Positions 53,482-63,330 of a DNA stretch of 64,000 nt are shown piece after piece. The notes under the pieces are model-generated. The model was not told the origin of the DNA, searched no databases, and was given only the letters and a program-made list of their open reading frames with translations. The first letter of the stretch is position 1. Each line of letters begins with the position of its first letter. Position numbers and translations under genes: made by a program. Source of the DNA: an uncultured Bacteroidales bacterium (GTDB taxonomy: Bacteria; Bacteroidota; Bacteroidia; Bacteroidales; P3); contig ONEY01000007.1 in assembly GCA_900316965.1 (NCBI GenBank), positions 1 through 64,000 on the forward strand, written 5' to 3'.

Positions 53482-56400
53482 TCATCTCTTCACCACACGC
53501 ACTATTGTTGTCGTGCCTTCTGAGTTGTCCACAAGGCGCACAACATATACTCCGTTTGTCAGCCTTTCTATGTCAATGCCCATTGCGTCGTGCTCTTTCA
53601 TTATGAGTCGTCCGCTGGCGTCATACACTACTGCCTCGCTCACTTGCTTGTCAAAGTGTAGCTTGCCGTTGGTGGGGTTGGGGTATACTTTTATCGGTGA
53701 GCCATCTTGAGTTGGCAGGGCGATGCCGTTAGTGTTGCTGTCCACCAAGGTGAGCATAAGGGTTACAATGCTGTCGCACCCTTCCATGGTTTCAAATTGC
53801 TGGGTGTAGCTGCCCGACATTGTGTAGGTCGAATCGTTCCACTGGTAGCTTTGTGTGTGGGTCGTGTCGAATATTGTCCCTGTGTAGGAATGGTTTACGG
53901 TCAGATGGTTCAGAACTACCGAGTCGCAACCATATATCGAGCTGAAAACATGGCTCAAATCGGTCGACATGGTGTATATGCTGTCAACCCACAGCAAACT
54001 GTCGCATGCCACTACGTCGCTCTCTGTGTTGTAATTGGGATGCACGCTGTAGTCAACTATGCGTATTGTGTTGTTGCCTCCTGTGATTGGGGTTATTATT
54101 ATGGTCGAATCGCAGGGCGTGCTTGTGTTTATGATGTTGCCGCCTATGCTGTAGCTGTCGCCTGAGCAGAGGTCTATGCTCTCAAATGCTACATTTGTCG
54201 TCGTGTGTGGCAGCATAATGTTGTCAATCCACGCGCAGTCGCTGTTGCGGTTCACGCTGCCGTCTTTTGCATAGGTGAATTTGAGCGTGTGGCTGCCTGC
54301 TGGTATAAGGAATGCGGCGCGGCTCCATTCTACCTCTCCCGACTGGTTCATTTGGTCGTCGTTGTCAATCAGGAAATGGAATTTGTCGTAGTTGCTCTCC
54401 GACGACACTTTATAGTAGAAACTTATGCTGTCGGCTTGGGGCAGGGTCACTGCTATGCTGATTAGCGCTGTCTGGCTGTGGGTGAGCGACGAGGTCGATC
54501 GCAGGCAGTAGCTTCCCTCGTAGGCGTTCTCGTTGGTGATGTTCCATGGGTAGCTGCCTTGTGTCCATCCCGTCAGGTGGTAGCTGTTGTTCTCAAAGCT
54601 CTCCAAGGGGTAGTTGCCCACATATATGTTCGTCGTCGAGGGCTGTATGGGTGTCGAATGATGGTGCGTCAAGGTCATCGGAGCACTGATACCCAGCGGC
54701 GTCCTTTCGTCGGCATGGATGGTGTAGGTTATCGTTTGACTGCTGCCTGGGGCTATTGTGAATTCGCTGCTTGTCGCCACATCGTTGGGCGAGGCGAGAG
54801 TATTTGCTGTCACTCTTATCAAGTTGGTCGGGGGTACTAGTGTTATCCTGTCTGACTCTAGGGGAGCGTGACCTCTGTTGCTCACCACGGCTACTATGGT
54901 GGCGTTGCCGCCTGGGGTTATGCTGAGGTCGCTTTGGCGTAGGTCGATGCTTACCGATGGCGCTACGACGTTGATGATGTGCGAACTTGTCACCGGTTGG
55001 CTAAGTCCGCCGCATGTTGCCGTGCTGTTTACTAGTATATAGGTGCTGTCGGCTACACTATTGGCTACCTCTATAGTTGCGCTTACCGTCACGGTGTCGC
55101 CGGGGTTGATGTTGCTGATGTTGAACGTCGATGGTGTTATCGTGAGGGCGTTGCCGGCAGCATGTGTCAGACTTATATTTACATTTGTTGCTGCGCTGTC
55201 GCCGAGGTTGGTGACATAAAGGTTGGCTTGTGTCGTGCTTCCAGCCACAAGGTTATGGGAGGGCTCTATTTTGACCACCGTGGGAAATTGCCCTGTGGGT
55301 TGTATGATGGTGACGCTGTGGAAAGCTGGCTGATATTGTTGCGCTGTGGCGGCAATCTCGTAGGCTCCTATGTGCAACGATGTGGGTATTGTCAGCGTGG
55401 CGTTTCCGTTGGCGTTGGCGTATGTGGCGGCGACAAGGGCGTGGGTGGCACTGTCGGTCATGGCTACATAGGCGTAGGGCGCGGCGGTGACTGTTATCGA
55501 CGTGGTTCCTAGCACCACAAACGATGGCGCCGACACCATCATCTGGGGCGCCTGGCATAGGTAGGGCATCACTGATGGGTCGCCCATGAGGTGGTATATC
55601 TCCCAGTAATATAACTTGCGTGATGTCGTGGAACTCTCTACCGCTAGGTTGCCTACCATCATCATGGATCCTTGCGTCATTGCCCATAGGTTGTAGGCTT
55701 CGCCATGTGTGTGGCACACGCGGTCGTATACTCCCAAATTTGAGGAATTGTATGCCATCGACATCGTCGGCCCTATGCTCGACCGTAATCCAACGGCCCA
55801 ATAAAAGTCCTCATACCAGTAGGTGCTGTTGCTGCCTCCTATATATCCCACGGCGCCGCAGTAGTTGCCTTTGCGCAGCAGCGACTCGCCAAAGCAGGTC
55901 GTGGTCTCAAATTTGTTCGTCAGGCAGCAGTTGCCTATCATCAACCCAAATTTCTGACTGTTGGTCATCGACGACACATGTGTGGTGGTGAAGTTTGGCG
56001 TGCCCCAGCTTGTTGCGCTTCCATGGGCTGAATAGTTGATAAATCCGGCTCCTTGATTGTAGTAGTTGCGCACGGTGGCTGAATTCGACGAGGCGTTGCT
56101 CGATATGGTCACTCCTGGCGCGTTGGGCACTATCGAGGTGTTGTTTTTGAAGTACATGACTTGGCTGAAACCGTGGCTGCTGTTTATGTAGTTGGTGGCG
56201 GCATAATCCATGGCGGGGTCGGCATGGGTGTATCCGTAGTCGCCCGATGAACCTCCGTCAACGCCGGCCACAAGCACGGCTCGGTCAAGGAATGTTGGGT
56301 CGGCAAATGCATATTGCTCATACATGAGGGTTTTCTCTATCTGAGGGGTGAGCTGCGACTCGTTTTGGGCCGAGAATCGTCCACAGTAGCAGTCGGGTAT

Positions 56401-57384
56401 ATTGTCTCCCGTTGTCCACGATATGTAGTATAGGTCGGTGATGTGGCTCGACGACGTGGTTCCTGTGAATGCGGGCACTTGTTCGTGGTCGCCCACAATG
56501 AGCAGGTAGGTCGGCGCTGGCTTCGCCGTCGTGGCGTTGGTGTATTGCCCTCTGATGTATGCCGATATCGACGCTGTGGTGCTGCCAACTCCCGCTGAGT
56601 CGGTGTACACTATGTCGGTGATGAATCCTTTGCGGCGTTTCCATTCCACGAAGTTGTTGAGCTGTCCGCGGAATGAGCTGTGTGCTACTATAAGGTAGCG
56701 TATCGGCGCTGCGTCGCGCACGGCTTTGGGATATATGCTGTTTATCACCATCGCGTTGCTGGCAAATTGGGGCGAATAGTAGCGCTCAAACATCTCCATC
56801 GAGGCTCCTCTGTCGCTGTTTTTGTATCTCACATCTACAACGGCGTGACGACATATTATTATCTGGCCGCTGACGGGATTGTAGCTTACTGGCGCAAACT
56901 GCAGGCGCGCCAAGTGTCGGTCGCGGGCAATACCTACCGGCTCCACCATCGCTGTCTCTATGCTGTAGAATGCGTTTGTTGTATAGATTTTGTTGTCTAT
57001 CACCAACGGGTGCTCGCTGGTGTCTGATTTCGAGCGCGATGGCTGTACGGGCATCAGCATGCCTCCCTTCAGCATTATGGTGTCGTATTCCATCTGGCTT
57101 AGGCTTATCTCATATCCGTCGCATTGGGGCACCTCTATCAGGCGTGAGAAGACTGGCACTTTGGGCGCTCCTTCCTCCGCCGAGGCTATCATCCCTTCAA
57201 CAATGAGCTCTTCAAAATGACGACCATCATAGCTTACGCTTTCTGTCGTCGCCTTATCGACATTGAACTCTATTTGCAGTCCTTGCCAGTTGTCTTTTGT
57301 TATGCGATATAAATCGCGCTGCCCTGAGGCAATGAATGTTGTTAAAAGAAATAAAACTAAAAAAATGTTTTTTGACTTTCCCAT
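53482..57384 (-). CDS. T9SS-exported gingipain-like (C25) cysteine protease
   Basis: A 1300-residue secreted protease of family C25. A signal peptide ends near ASGQ (residue 21) and a propeptide of about 200 residues follows. The catalytic domain (about 228-610) has His454 (YSAHGS) and Cys487 (IGNCC), 33 residues apart as in gingipains, and the flanking CFGES, YWYEDFYW and MGDPSVMPY segments resemble Lys-gingipain Kgp. Asp526 stands where Kgp has its S1 aspartate. An Ig-like domain and a long beta-rich C-terminal part end in a T9SS sorting domain (VYPNPTNG...). Lys specificity is inferred. Confidence 0.88.
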   Translation of the reverse strand: MGKSKNIFLVLFLLTTFIASGQRDLYRITKDNWQGLQIEFNVDKATTESVSYDGRHFEELIVEGMIASAEEGAPKVPVFSRLIEVPQCDGYEISLSQMEYDTIMLKGGMLMPVQPSRSKSDTSEHPLVIDNKIYTTNAFYSIETAMVEPVGIARDRHLARLQFAPVSYNPVSGQIIICRHAVVDVRYKNSDRGASMEMFERYYSPQFASNAMVINSIYPKAVRDAAPIRYLIVAHSSFRGQLNNFVEWKRRKGFITDIVYTDSAGVGSTTASISAYIRGQYTNATTAKPAPTYLLIVGDHEQVPAFTGTTSSSHITDLYYISWTTGDNIPDCYCGRFSAQNESQLTPQIEKTLMYEQYAFADPTFLDRAVLVAGVDGGSSGDYGYTHADPAMDYAATNYINSSHGFSQVMYFKNNTSIVPNAPGVTISSNASSNSATVRNYYNQGAGFINYSAHGSATSWGTPNFTTTHVSSMTNSQKFGLMIGNCCLTNKFETTTCFGESLLRKGNYCGAVGYIGGSNSTYWYEDFYWAVGLRSSIGPTMSMAYNSSNLGVYDRVCHTHGEAYNLWAMTQGSMMMVGNLAVESSTTSRKLYYWEIYHLMGDPSVMPYLCQAPQMMVSAPSFVVLGTTSITVTAAPYAYVAMTDSATHALVAATYANANGNATLTIPTSLHIGAYEIAATAQQYQPAFHSVTIIQPTGQFPTVVKIEPSHNLVAGSTTQANLYVTNLGDSAATNVNISLTHAAGNALTITPSTFNISNINPGDTVTVSATIEVANSVADSTYILVNSTATCGGLSQPVTSSHIINVVAPSVSIDLRQSDLSITPGGNATIVAVVSNRGHAPLESDRITLVPPTNLIRVTANTLASPNDVATSSEFTIAPGSSQTITYTIHADERTPLGISAPMTLTHHHSTPIQPSTTNIYVGNYPLESFENNSYHLTGWTQGSYPWNITNENAYEGSYCLRSTSSLTHSQTALISIAVTLPQADSISFYYKVSSESNYDKFHFLIDNDDQMNQSGEVEWSRAAFLIPAGSHTLKFTYAKDGSVNRNSDCAWIDNIMLPHTTTNVAFESIDLCSGDSYSIGGNIINTSTPCDSTIIITPITGGNNTIRIVDYSVHPNYNTESDVVACDSLLWVDSIYTMSTDLSHVFSSIYGCDSVVLNHLTVNHSYTGTIFDTTHTQSYQWNDSTYTMSGSYTQQFETMEGCDSIVTLMLTLVDSNTNGIALPTQDGSPIKVYPNPTNGKLHFDKQVSEAVVYDASGRLIMKEHDAMGIDIERLTNGVYVVRLVDNSEGTTTIVRVVKR

Positions 57385-57425
57385 TTCGTTGTTTTATAAG
57401 AATCTATGGTTATTGTATCGTATGA

Positions 57426-58304
57426 TTATCCTACTATGATTTTCAGATTTTTCCTGTTGTTGACAAAGTGAAGCTCTTCTCCTATCGACTCGCCTTCTCC
57501 GTCTATGTTCACCCACCTCTCTTTGTTGTTCAACACTGTCACTTCGTGGGCTTTGTAGTATTCCACATGCTGCGACAGTTGGAAGTGGTTTAGGTAGAGT
57601 AGGGGAGCTGTCAGCGGAAGATGGAGCAGGGGTATCCGGTCAACAATACAGATGTCTATCAATCCGTCGTCAAGTTGGGCCATGGGCGCTATCGTGGTGT
57701 TGTAGCCAAATTGGTTCGAGTTGGCAAAACTGATAAACCACGCTTGTCGCTCTATCTCTTTGCCGTCTATTATCAGTTTGTATGTGTGCTCTTTATAGGT
57801 GGTGTAGTCGGCTACGATAATCTTGGCGTATGCCTGCAATCCGCGCACTTTGGCTAGCTTCATGCGCCGCGCCACATGGGCGTCAAAACCTATGCCGGCT
57901 ATGCTGGCAACTATGTGTCCGTTGACATCGATGGTGTCTATCTCGGCCATCTTGAAGTGGTTTATTACCTCTATGGCATGCGCTGGGGTGAGAGGTATCT
58001 TTAGGTTGCGCGCCAATCCGTTGCCGCTCCCGCAGGGTATTATCGCCAAGGCTATGTCGCTGCCTACCAGGGCTCCTGCTATGTCGTTCACGCTGCCGTC
58101 GCCGCCCACGGCTACTATGGCGTCATACACTCCTTGCTCTACGGCGGCTTGGGCAAGCTCGCGACCGTGATGTATGCGCTCGGTATATTGTATTGTGTAA
58201 TCTATCAGCGAGTGGTCTATCTTGCTCTCTATTACGTTCTCTATCTTCTTTTGCTTGCCCACTCCCGAAACGGGGTTTACTATGAACAGTATGTTTTTTT
58301 TCAT
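57426..58304 (-). CDS. diacylglycerol kinase-family lipid kinase
   Basis: A 292-residue lipid kinase of the DagK/YegS group. The N-terminus FIVNPVSGVGKQKK and the catalytic AVGGDGSVNDIAGALVG (near 66-82) are diagnostic, as are PCGSGNGLARNL and the C-terminal VNIDGEGE. It phosphorylates diacylglycerol or a related membrane lipid with ATP. Its start overlaps the gldB stop by 4 bp and its stop is 42 bp from the gingipain-like start. Confidence 0.92.
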   Translation of the reverse strand: MKKNILFIVNPVSGVGKQKKIENVIESKIDHSLIDYTIQYTERIHHGRELAQAAVEQGVYDAIVAVGGDGSVNDIAGALVGSDIALAIIPCGSGNGLARNLKIPLTPAHAIEVINHFKMAEIDTIDVNGHIVASIAGIGFDAHVARRMKLAKVRGLQAYAKIIVADYTTYKEHTYKLIIDGKEIERQAWFISFANSNQFGYNTTIAPMAQLDDGLIDICIVDRIPLLHLPLTAPLLYLNHFQLSQHVEYYKAHEVTVLNNKERWVNIDGEGESIGEELHFVNNRKNLKIIVG

Positions 58305-59305
58305 GGCTTGTATCCCGATTCTTGTAGAATCTGCTGTGAGTTGTTGTTGTCAAATAGTTCTTTTATGCTCTTGCCGCTGGCTTTCATATAGCTCTTCACT
58401 ATCTGCCACCCTATGTAGTCGGTCGTGCGTGGCGCTGAATTGTTGAAGGCGTTGGTCTTGGGCGCCTCGTCAACAAAGTTGTGGTATCTGGCAAAGTCTT
58501 TCTCGTACAGCAGGTCGTTTTTGATGTAGTAGGTCCACACCTGACTCTCGTTCTTCTTCATCCATTCCATCTGCTCTGCTGTGTATCTTATTTTGATTTT
58601 ATCTTCTACGTCGGGCATCACTTGGTCAAGAAAATAGAGCACTTTCCCCTCCGATATCATGAAATCGAGCATACAGACACTCTTTTCTTCGGGAGCCACA
58701 ATATATTTCCTGGCCAACGCGGCCATAAAGTCGCTGGCTATATAGGCGCTGTCGCATCGCTCTACTATGAACATGGGCATGTTGAAGTAGTTGTATTTCT
58801 CCATCATGGGTAGCGCATACAGGTCTAGGCCTATATAGGCGGTACCGCTTTCTCGGTCAATGTTTATGCGTCTGTCATAGTCGTCCATTCCCGACACAAG
58901 GGTGATAACTTTCGTCATCTTTATCTCGTCGTCTACTTTGACGGCTTTTTTCATGGCTTCGCTTAGCGCGCGCTGCAGCCACGTCAGGTCGCCATATCGT
59001 TTGGTCGTTATGGCGTAGATGTCTTTCACCACGGGGTCGGCGACATATTCTTCTATCTGCTTCAGAAAGTTGGGATCGTCGGGATACAATGTCAGCAGCG
59101 GCGTGGGATTCTCGCTGGCAAATGTTTTCAGCGCCGCTGACATCTCTTGTTGCGGCGTCTCAAATAGCAGTTTTTCGTATCGTACTATCTCTATGTCGTT
59201 GTCGCTGCTCTTGTCTCGGCATCCGACAAACAACAGCAGTGCCAGCACAATAGCTATTGTGCCGGCATTGCGTCTTCTGTTTATTGTCATTTTTTCTTTT
59301 GACAC
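58301..59305 (-). CDS. gldB: GldB-family gliding lipoprotein
   Basis: A 334-residue lipoprotein (lipobox FVGC near 26-29; start M1 or M6). The mature sequence (IEIVRYEKLLFE, DLTWLQRALSEAM, YIGLDLYALP, VDEAPKTNAFNNSAPRTTDYIGWQIV) matches GldB, which acts with the gliding/T9SS machinery in Bacteroidota. In non-gliding species it accompanies T9SS. Here it sits in one minus-strand run with a T9SS protease. A DUF349 gene precedes it by 9 bp. Confidence 0.88.
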   Translation of the reverse strand: MSKEKMTINRRRNAGTIAIVLALLLFVGCRDKSSDNDIEIVRYEKLLFETPQQEMSAALKTFASENPTPLLTLYPDDPNFLKQIEEYVADPVVKDIYAITTKRYGDLTWLQRALSEAMKKAVKVDDEIKMTKVITLVSGMDDYDRRINIDRESGTAYIGLDLYALPMMEKYNYFNMPMFIVERCDSAYIASDFMAALARKYIVAPEEKSVCMLDFMISEGKVLYFLDQVMPDVEDKIKIRYTAEQMEWMKKNESQVWTYYIKNDLLYEKDFARYHNFVDEAPKTNAFNNSAPRTTDYIGWQIVKSYMKASGKSIKELFDNNNSQQILQESGYKP

Positions 59306-59314
59306 TTTCTTTTG

Positions 59315-61363
59315 TTATGCCTCGGCTTTTGGTGTCTCCTCCGAGGCTTTGTTTTCTGTTTCTACGGGCTCGTCAAGTATCTTGAGCTTTGCCTCAAGCA
59401 GGGCTATCTCTTGATGTGCGCTGCGCATCTTCTTTTCAAACTCTTGTTTAAGTATGTCGGCTTGCTTCGAGCTGGCCAGGAATCCTAGGTTGTTCTCCCA
59501 CACGCTGATGTCGTTGCGCAGCTTCTGTATCTGCTCCAATAGGTGCTCGCGCTTGTCGTTTATGGCGTGATGGCCGCCCTTGTTGTTGCGCAAACTGTCG
59601 CGGAAACTGTTAATTTCGGCTTCGCGTGCACTTATCTTCAGCTGCTCAAACATCTTGTTGATGGTGTCGCGGAAGTCTTTCTGCAACCTCTGCTTCTCGG
59701 CAATGGGCACAAAACCTATCTCCATCCAACGGCGTTGGAAGTCTTTCAGTGCGTCAAGGTTCTCCTCTTTGTTCTCACCAAAGGCGTACGACTTCAGCTC
59801 GGCAAGTATGGCCTCTTTCTTCTCCAGGTTCTCTTGCTCCGAACCTCTCAGCGTGGTGAAATATTCCGATTTGCGGTTGAAAAATTCATCGCAGGCTCCA
59901 CGGAAACGCTGCCATATCTTCTCGCTCACTTTTCTGTTCACAGGACCTATCTGTTTCCATTCTTCCTGCAGCTTAAGCAGCTCTTCAGTGGCCTTCTTCC
60001 AATCGTCGCGCTTGGCTATGGCTTCGGCCTGCAGACACAAATCTATCTTCTTGTTGTAGTTCTCGTTCTGCTCGTCTTTCACCGTCTCAAAGTGCTGCTT
60101 CTTCTCGCTGTAGAAGGTGTCTATGCGGCCTTTGAACGTTTTCCATATCTCTTCGTTCTGCTCTCTCGGCACGGGACCTATGGTCTTCCATATCTTCAAC
60201 AGCTCGTCGAGGGCTGACGACACTTCGTTCCATTTCTTCGTCGTCGTGGGCGCCTCGGCGGTGAGCTCGGCGGCCTTCTCCATCAGCGCCTGCTTGGCAA
60301 GGAGGTTCTTCTCCTGCTCTTCGTGACGCTGCTCGTAGTATTCGCGACGGCGCTCGTCTATCTGCGATGCCGCTGTGCGGAAACGGGTCCATATATCGTC
60401 GTTGTGCTCCGGTGGCACGGGCCCTATCTCTCGCCATTGCTCTCTAAGACTTTGTATCTCTTTGGCGGCTTTGGCTATCGACGGCTCTACTATCAGCTCT
60501 TCGGCTTTCTCGCATAGCTGCGTCTTGGCTTCCAGGTTCTTCTTCTGGTCAAGCAGTATGAGCTCTTTGTTCATCTTCACCTTGTTGAAGAACTGCTCTA
60601 CCAGGAAGTGGTAGTTCTGCCACAATCCGTTCAGCTCGGCTCTGGGCACATCGCCTATCCCTTTCCATTGGTCTTGTATGTTGTTGAAGGCGTCGTAGGC
60701 TTGCTTCAACGTCTCGTTCTCGTTGTCTATCAGTTTGCGCAAATCTTCTAGTATTTGCTGCTTCTTCTCTAGATTGCTCTTTTTGATGGCTTCTTGCTCA
60801 TCTATATTTTTTTGACGGCGCTCGCGGTATTGGTCATACACTTTGTGGTACTCTACTGCTATGGCATCGTCGTGATATTCATATTCGTCTTTGTTGCCTC
60901 CCTCGGCCACAAAGCGGTCAAAGGCTTCTTTCCTTACCTCTTTGTCGGCATTGGTGAAACACTGTCGTAGCGCGGCAACTCGGTTCTTGATGCTGGTGAT
61001 GTCGTCGGTCTCTAGCAGCGCCTTCAGTGCTTCGGTAAGCTCTTCGCGACTCATGGCGGAATAATCCACCTGGGGTTCTTCCTCAACGGCGCTCTCTTCT
61101 GCGCTTGGTGTGTTCGCATCTTCGGCTTCTCCATTCTCGCTGGTCTCTTCTTGGGCGGTGGTCTCAGCTGCAGGAACGCTCTCCTGCTTGTTCTCTGATG
61201 TGGCGGTGGCGTCGTTGCGGGCTTCGTCAGCCTCGTTTGCATTGGAATCAGCAGTGTTTTCTGCCAGTGGTTCAGGGGTGTGCAGTGTCTGGTTGTTCTC
61301 TACACCGTTAGCTGTATTGTCGGCTTGTTCCGGCATGTTCAGCATCTCATTCGATTCTTCCAT
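59315..61363 (-). CDS. DUF349 repeat protein
   Basis: A 682-residue acidic, helical protein. An N-terminal Glu/Ala/Thr-rich disordered part (about 1-100) leads into repeated DUF349 units of about 65-75 residues, each with a W..IG.V pattern (QWKGIGDVPRAE, REIGPVPPEH, KTIGPVPREQ, KQIGPVNRKV, WMEIGFVPIAE) and ending in coiled coil. DUF349 proteins are linked to RNA or ribosome stress in other bacteria; function here is unknown. A -7 box precedes it. Confidence 0.88.
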   Translation of the reverse strand: MEESNEMLNMPEQADNTANGVENNQTLHTPEPLAENTADSNANEADEARNDATATSENKQESVPAAETTAQEETSENGEAEDANTPSAEESAVEEEPQVDYSAMSREELTEALKALLETDDITSIKNRVAALRQCFTNADKEVRKEAFDRFVAEGGNKDEYEYHDDAIAVEYHKVYDQYRERRQKNIDEQEAIKKSNLEKKQQILEDLRKLIDNENETLKQAYDAFNNIQDQWKGIGDVPRAELNGLWQNYHFLVEQFFNKVKMNKELILLDQKKNLEAKTQLCEKAEELIVEPSIAKAAKEIQSLREQWREIGPVPPEHNDDIWTRFRTAASQIDERRREYYEQRHEEQEKNLLAKQALMEKAAELTAEAPTTTKKWNEVSSALDELLKIWKTIGPVPREQNEEIWKTFKGRIDTFYSEKKQHFETVKDEQNENYNKKIDLCLQAEAIAKRDDWKKATEELLKLQEEWKQIGPVNRKVSEKIWQRFRGACDEFFNRKSEYFTTLRGSEQENLEKKEAILAELKSYAFGENKEENLDALKDFQRRWMEIGFVPIAEKQRLQKDFRDTINKMFEQLKISAREAEINSFRDSLRNNKGGHHAINDKREHLLEQIQKLRNDISVWENNLGFLASSKQADILKQEFEKKMRSAHQEIALLEAKLKILDEPVETENKASEETPKAEA

Positions 61364-61446
61364 AGTTGTTTTTGTTTTGTTACAATTGCTTGTTTTTTAG
61401 AAGGATAATGGACTATGCCGCATTTTTGGCGGCAAAATTCAACATG

Positions 61447-61477
61447 CAAAAGTACGCTTTTTTTTCAATGTCGCAAT
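61447..61477 (-). promoter_or_regulatory. promoter for the DUF349-gldB-lipid kinase-gingipain run
   Basis: The minus-strand TACTTTTG (61447-61454), a 19-bp spacer, and ATTG at -33 (61474-61477). Close to consensus and likely starts the run down to 53482. Confidence 0.65.
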
Positions 61478-61519
61478 TTTTTTTGCCCTCGTACTTCTTT
61501 TGTCTGTTTTTGTTAGGCT

Positions 61520-62131
61520 CTATTCGCTCTCAAAATCAGGAAGTAACGAATCTACAGCTAGCAGTATGTCTGAGAAAAATATTCTCTGCTCTTTCATGAA
61601 TCTCTGCTGTTTACGTAGCATTTTCTCGTTTTGGGTATCGCCAAAATACGTCGATTTGGGCTCCTCGCGATCTGAAAAGTCAAACATCGCGCTCTCCAAT
61701 ATGCCTGAATCTACAAACATACTGAGCAGGGCTTCGTTGTTGTCGGCATATTCTCCTATTGCTCTCTCTTCGTTGATGTCGTCGTATATGTTTCGCGCTA
61801 TATGGTGCGCGTCGGGCCCTTTTATGAGCAGGGTTTTGTCAAATATGCTTTCTCTGCTTGCCCCCGTCGGGTTGTTGGAGTTGTCTACAAGTATGTACGC
61901 TATATGTTTTATGTTGTCCTGTCCATAATATACTGTGCACTTCATCTGCCCGCTTTTCTGCTCCAAAATGATATCTTCTTGCCGCTCCAACTGCATATTG
62001 TACAGCTGGTTGAGATAGAACACAAACGTGAATGGGGGATAGTGTGTGCTCCACGTTAGTATGGCTGTCGTCTCAAATAGCTCATCTAGATATTCTTCAT
62101 AGTCAAACGATAGTTTCTCTTGCTTTGCCAT
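61520..62131 (-). CDS. hypothetical protein, possibly IPExxxVDY-like
   Basis: A 203-residue cytoplasmic protein without signal or membrane segment. A hydrophobic FTFVFYLNQLYNMQLERQEDI stretch and a DKTLLIKGPDAHHIARNIYDD segment weakly resemble Bacteroidota IPExxxVDY-type proteins, but this is a low-confidence memory match. The C-terminal part is acidic and helical. No catalytic motif was seen. Confidence 0.5.
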   Translation of the reverse strand: MAKQEKLSFDYEEYLDELFETTAILTWSTHYPPFTFVFYLNQLYNMQLERQEDIILEQKSGQMKCTVYYGQDNIKHIAYILVDNSNNPTGASRESIFDKTLLIKGPDAHHIARNIYDDINEERAIGEYADNNEALLSMFVDSGILESAMFDFSDREEPKSTYFGDTQNEKMLRKQQRFMKEQRIFFSDILLAVDSLLPDFESE

Positions 62132-62254
62132 TGTCGTGGAGTTTTTTGTTTTGTACTGTTTCTCTTTTTTTGCTTTCTCGCTGCGGTGTATATTCTGCTA
62201 TGTGGCGTTGTATGTGCTGCTAGTGTTTCCTTTTTATCCAATAATTCGTTTTTT

Positions 62255-63142
62255 TCATCCAAACGATGTCGTCGTGTCAAAATGGGGCTTGTAGTTGTCG
62301 GCGGCGTCTAGCTCTTGCACCCATCCGCGATAAAATCCTAGTTTGTAGAATTCTTCTACCACTTGGTCGTACTCTTCTTTGTATAGTCGTCGGTTCAGTT
62401 CGTCGGGTAGCTCAACTCCGGCAGGCGGAAAATATTGCGCCATTAGTGATATATGTATCTTTGTCGACAGGTTGTCGGCTATCCAGCGTAGGCTCTCTAT
62501 CGAGTTTTGCACTTGTCCTGGCAACACCAAGTGCCGTATTATGAGCCCGTTGAATGCCAACCCTTCGTCTGTGGGCAACGACGCACCTTTCTGGTTGTAC
62601 ATCTCTTTTATGGCTCTCCCGGCCACCTCGGGATAATCACTGGCGTTGGAATAACGCGCCGCCAACGCGCTGTCGCTATACTTGTAGTCGGGAAGGTATA
62701 TGTCAACATAGGGCCCTAGCTGCTCCAACACTTCTATGCTCTCATATCCATTGCTGTTGTATACTATCGTCGGCCTCAACCCTTTGTCTCGCAACCCCTC
62801 TACTATGGGTATCACAAGGTCTGAGTATTGTGTGGCGCTGACAAATCCTACTATGTTTTCTGTCTGTCTCAGGCTCTCAGCCGTCGCCTCTACTATCTCC
62901 TCCACGCTATGCAGCTTTATCTTCTCTCTCGCCACCTTTGGCCGCGATATGTCATGGTTCTGACAGTAGATGCATTGCAGGTTGCAATGTGCGAAAAATA
63001 TGTTGCTTATGCCTCGCTCTCCGCATATCGGTGGCTCCTCGCCTTTGTGGGCGTATACTGCGGCGGCTTCTGGCTGGCTCGATATCGCTTGGCAGAAACC
63101 TGGAACACTACTGCATCCCCGCGGACATTTTTTGCATGGCAT
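62255..63142 (-). CDS. PflA/PflX-like radical SAM protein
   Basis: About 295 residues from MPCKKCPRGC. The frame stays open 40 codons further (63262), but that part is a low-complexity Lys/Arg/Phe stretch and the shorter start matches the Cys-rich beginning of the family. The radical SAM motif CNLQCIYCQ has Cys53, Cys57 and Cys60, and a VYNSNGYE segment and LVLPGQ follow. The family resembles pyruvate formate-lyase activating enzyme, but no glycyl radical enzyme gene is next to it. Target unknown. Confidence 0.75.
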   Translation of the reverse strand: MPCKKCPRGCSSVPGFCQAISSQPEAAAVYAHKGEEPPICGERGISNIFFAHCNLQCIYCQNHDISRPKVAREKIKLHSVEEIVEATAESLRQTENIVGFVSATQYSDLVIPIVEGLRDKGLRPTIVYNSNGYESIEVLEQLGPYVDIYLPDYKYSDSALAARYSNASDYPEVAGRAIKEMYNQKGASLPTDEGLAFNGLIIRHLVLPGQVQNSIESLRWIADNLSTKIHISLMAQYFPPAGVELPDELNRRLYKEEYDQVVEEFYKLGFYRGWVQELDAADNYKPHFDTTTSFG

Positions 63143-63254
63143 ATTCTCTCGTTTTTTTGTTGTTTTTTCCTTCCTTCGCCTCTGTTCTCTCTCTCCTGTC
63201 GCTATCGCTTTTGGCTTCGTCTTCTTAAAAAATAACGAGAATAGTGAAAAAAAT

Positions 63255-63285
63255 TTTGTCATTTTTTAAAAAAAACGTACCTTTG
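63255..63285 (+). promoter_or_regulatory. consensus Bacteroidota promoter for pepD
   Basis: TTTG at 63255-63258, a spacer of exactly 19 bp, and TACCTTTG at 63278-63285; ATG is 46 bp downstream. Confidence 0.9.
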
Positions 63286-63330
63286 CCTTCTCAATATCTT
63301 AAAGAAATTAATATTTAATATTATAACATT

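Noticed and set aside
63143..63262. 40-codon N-terminal extension of the radical SAM protein
   Set aside because: Low-complexity basic stretch that overlaps the -33 box of the divergent pepD promoter; the Cys-rich start at 63142 fits the family.
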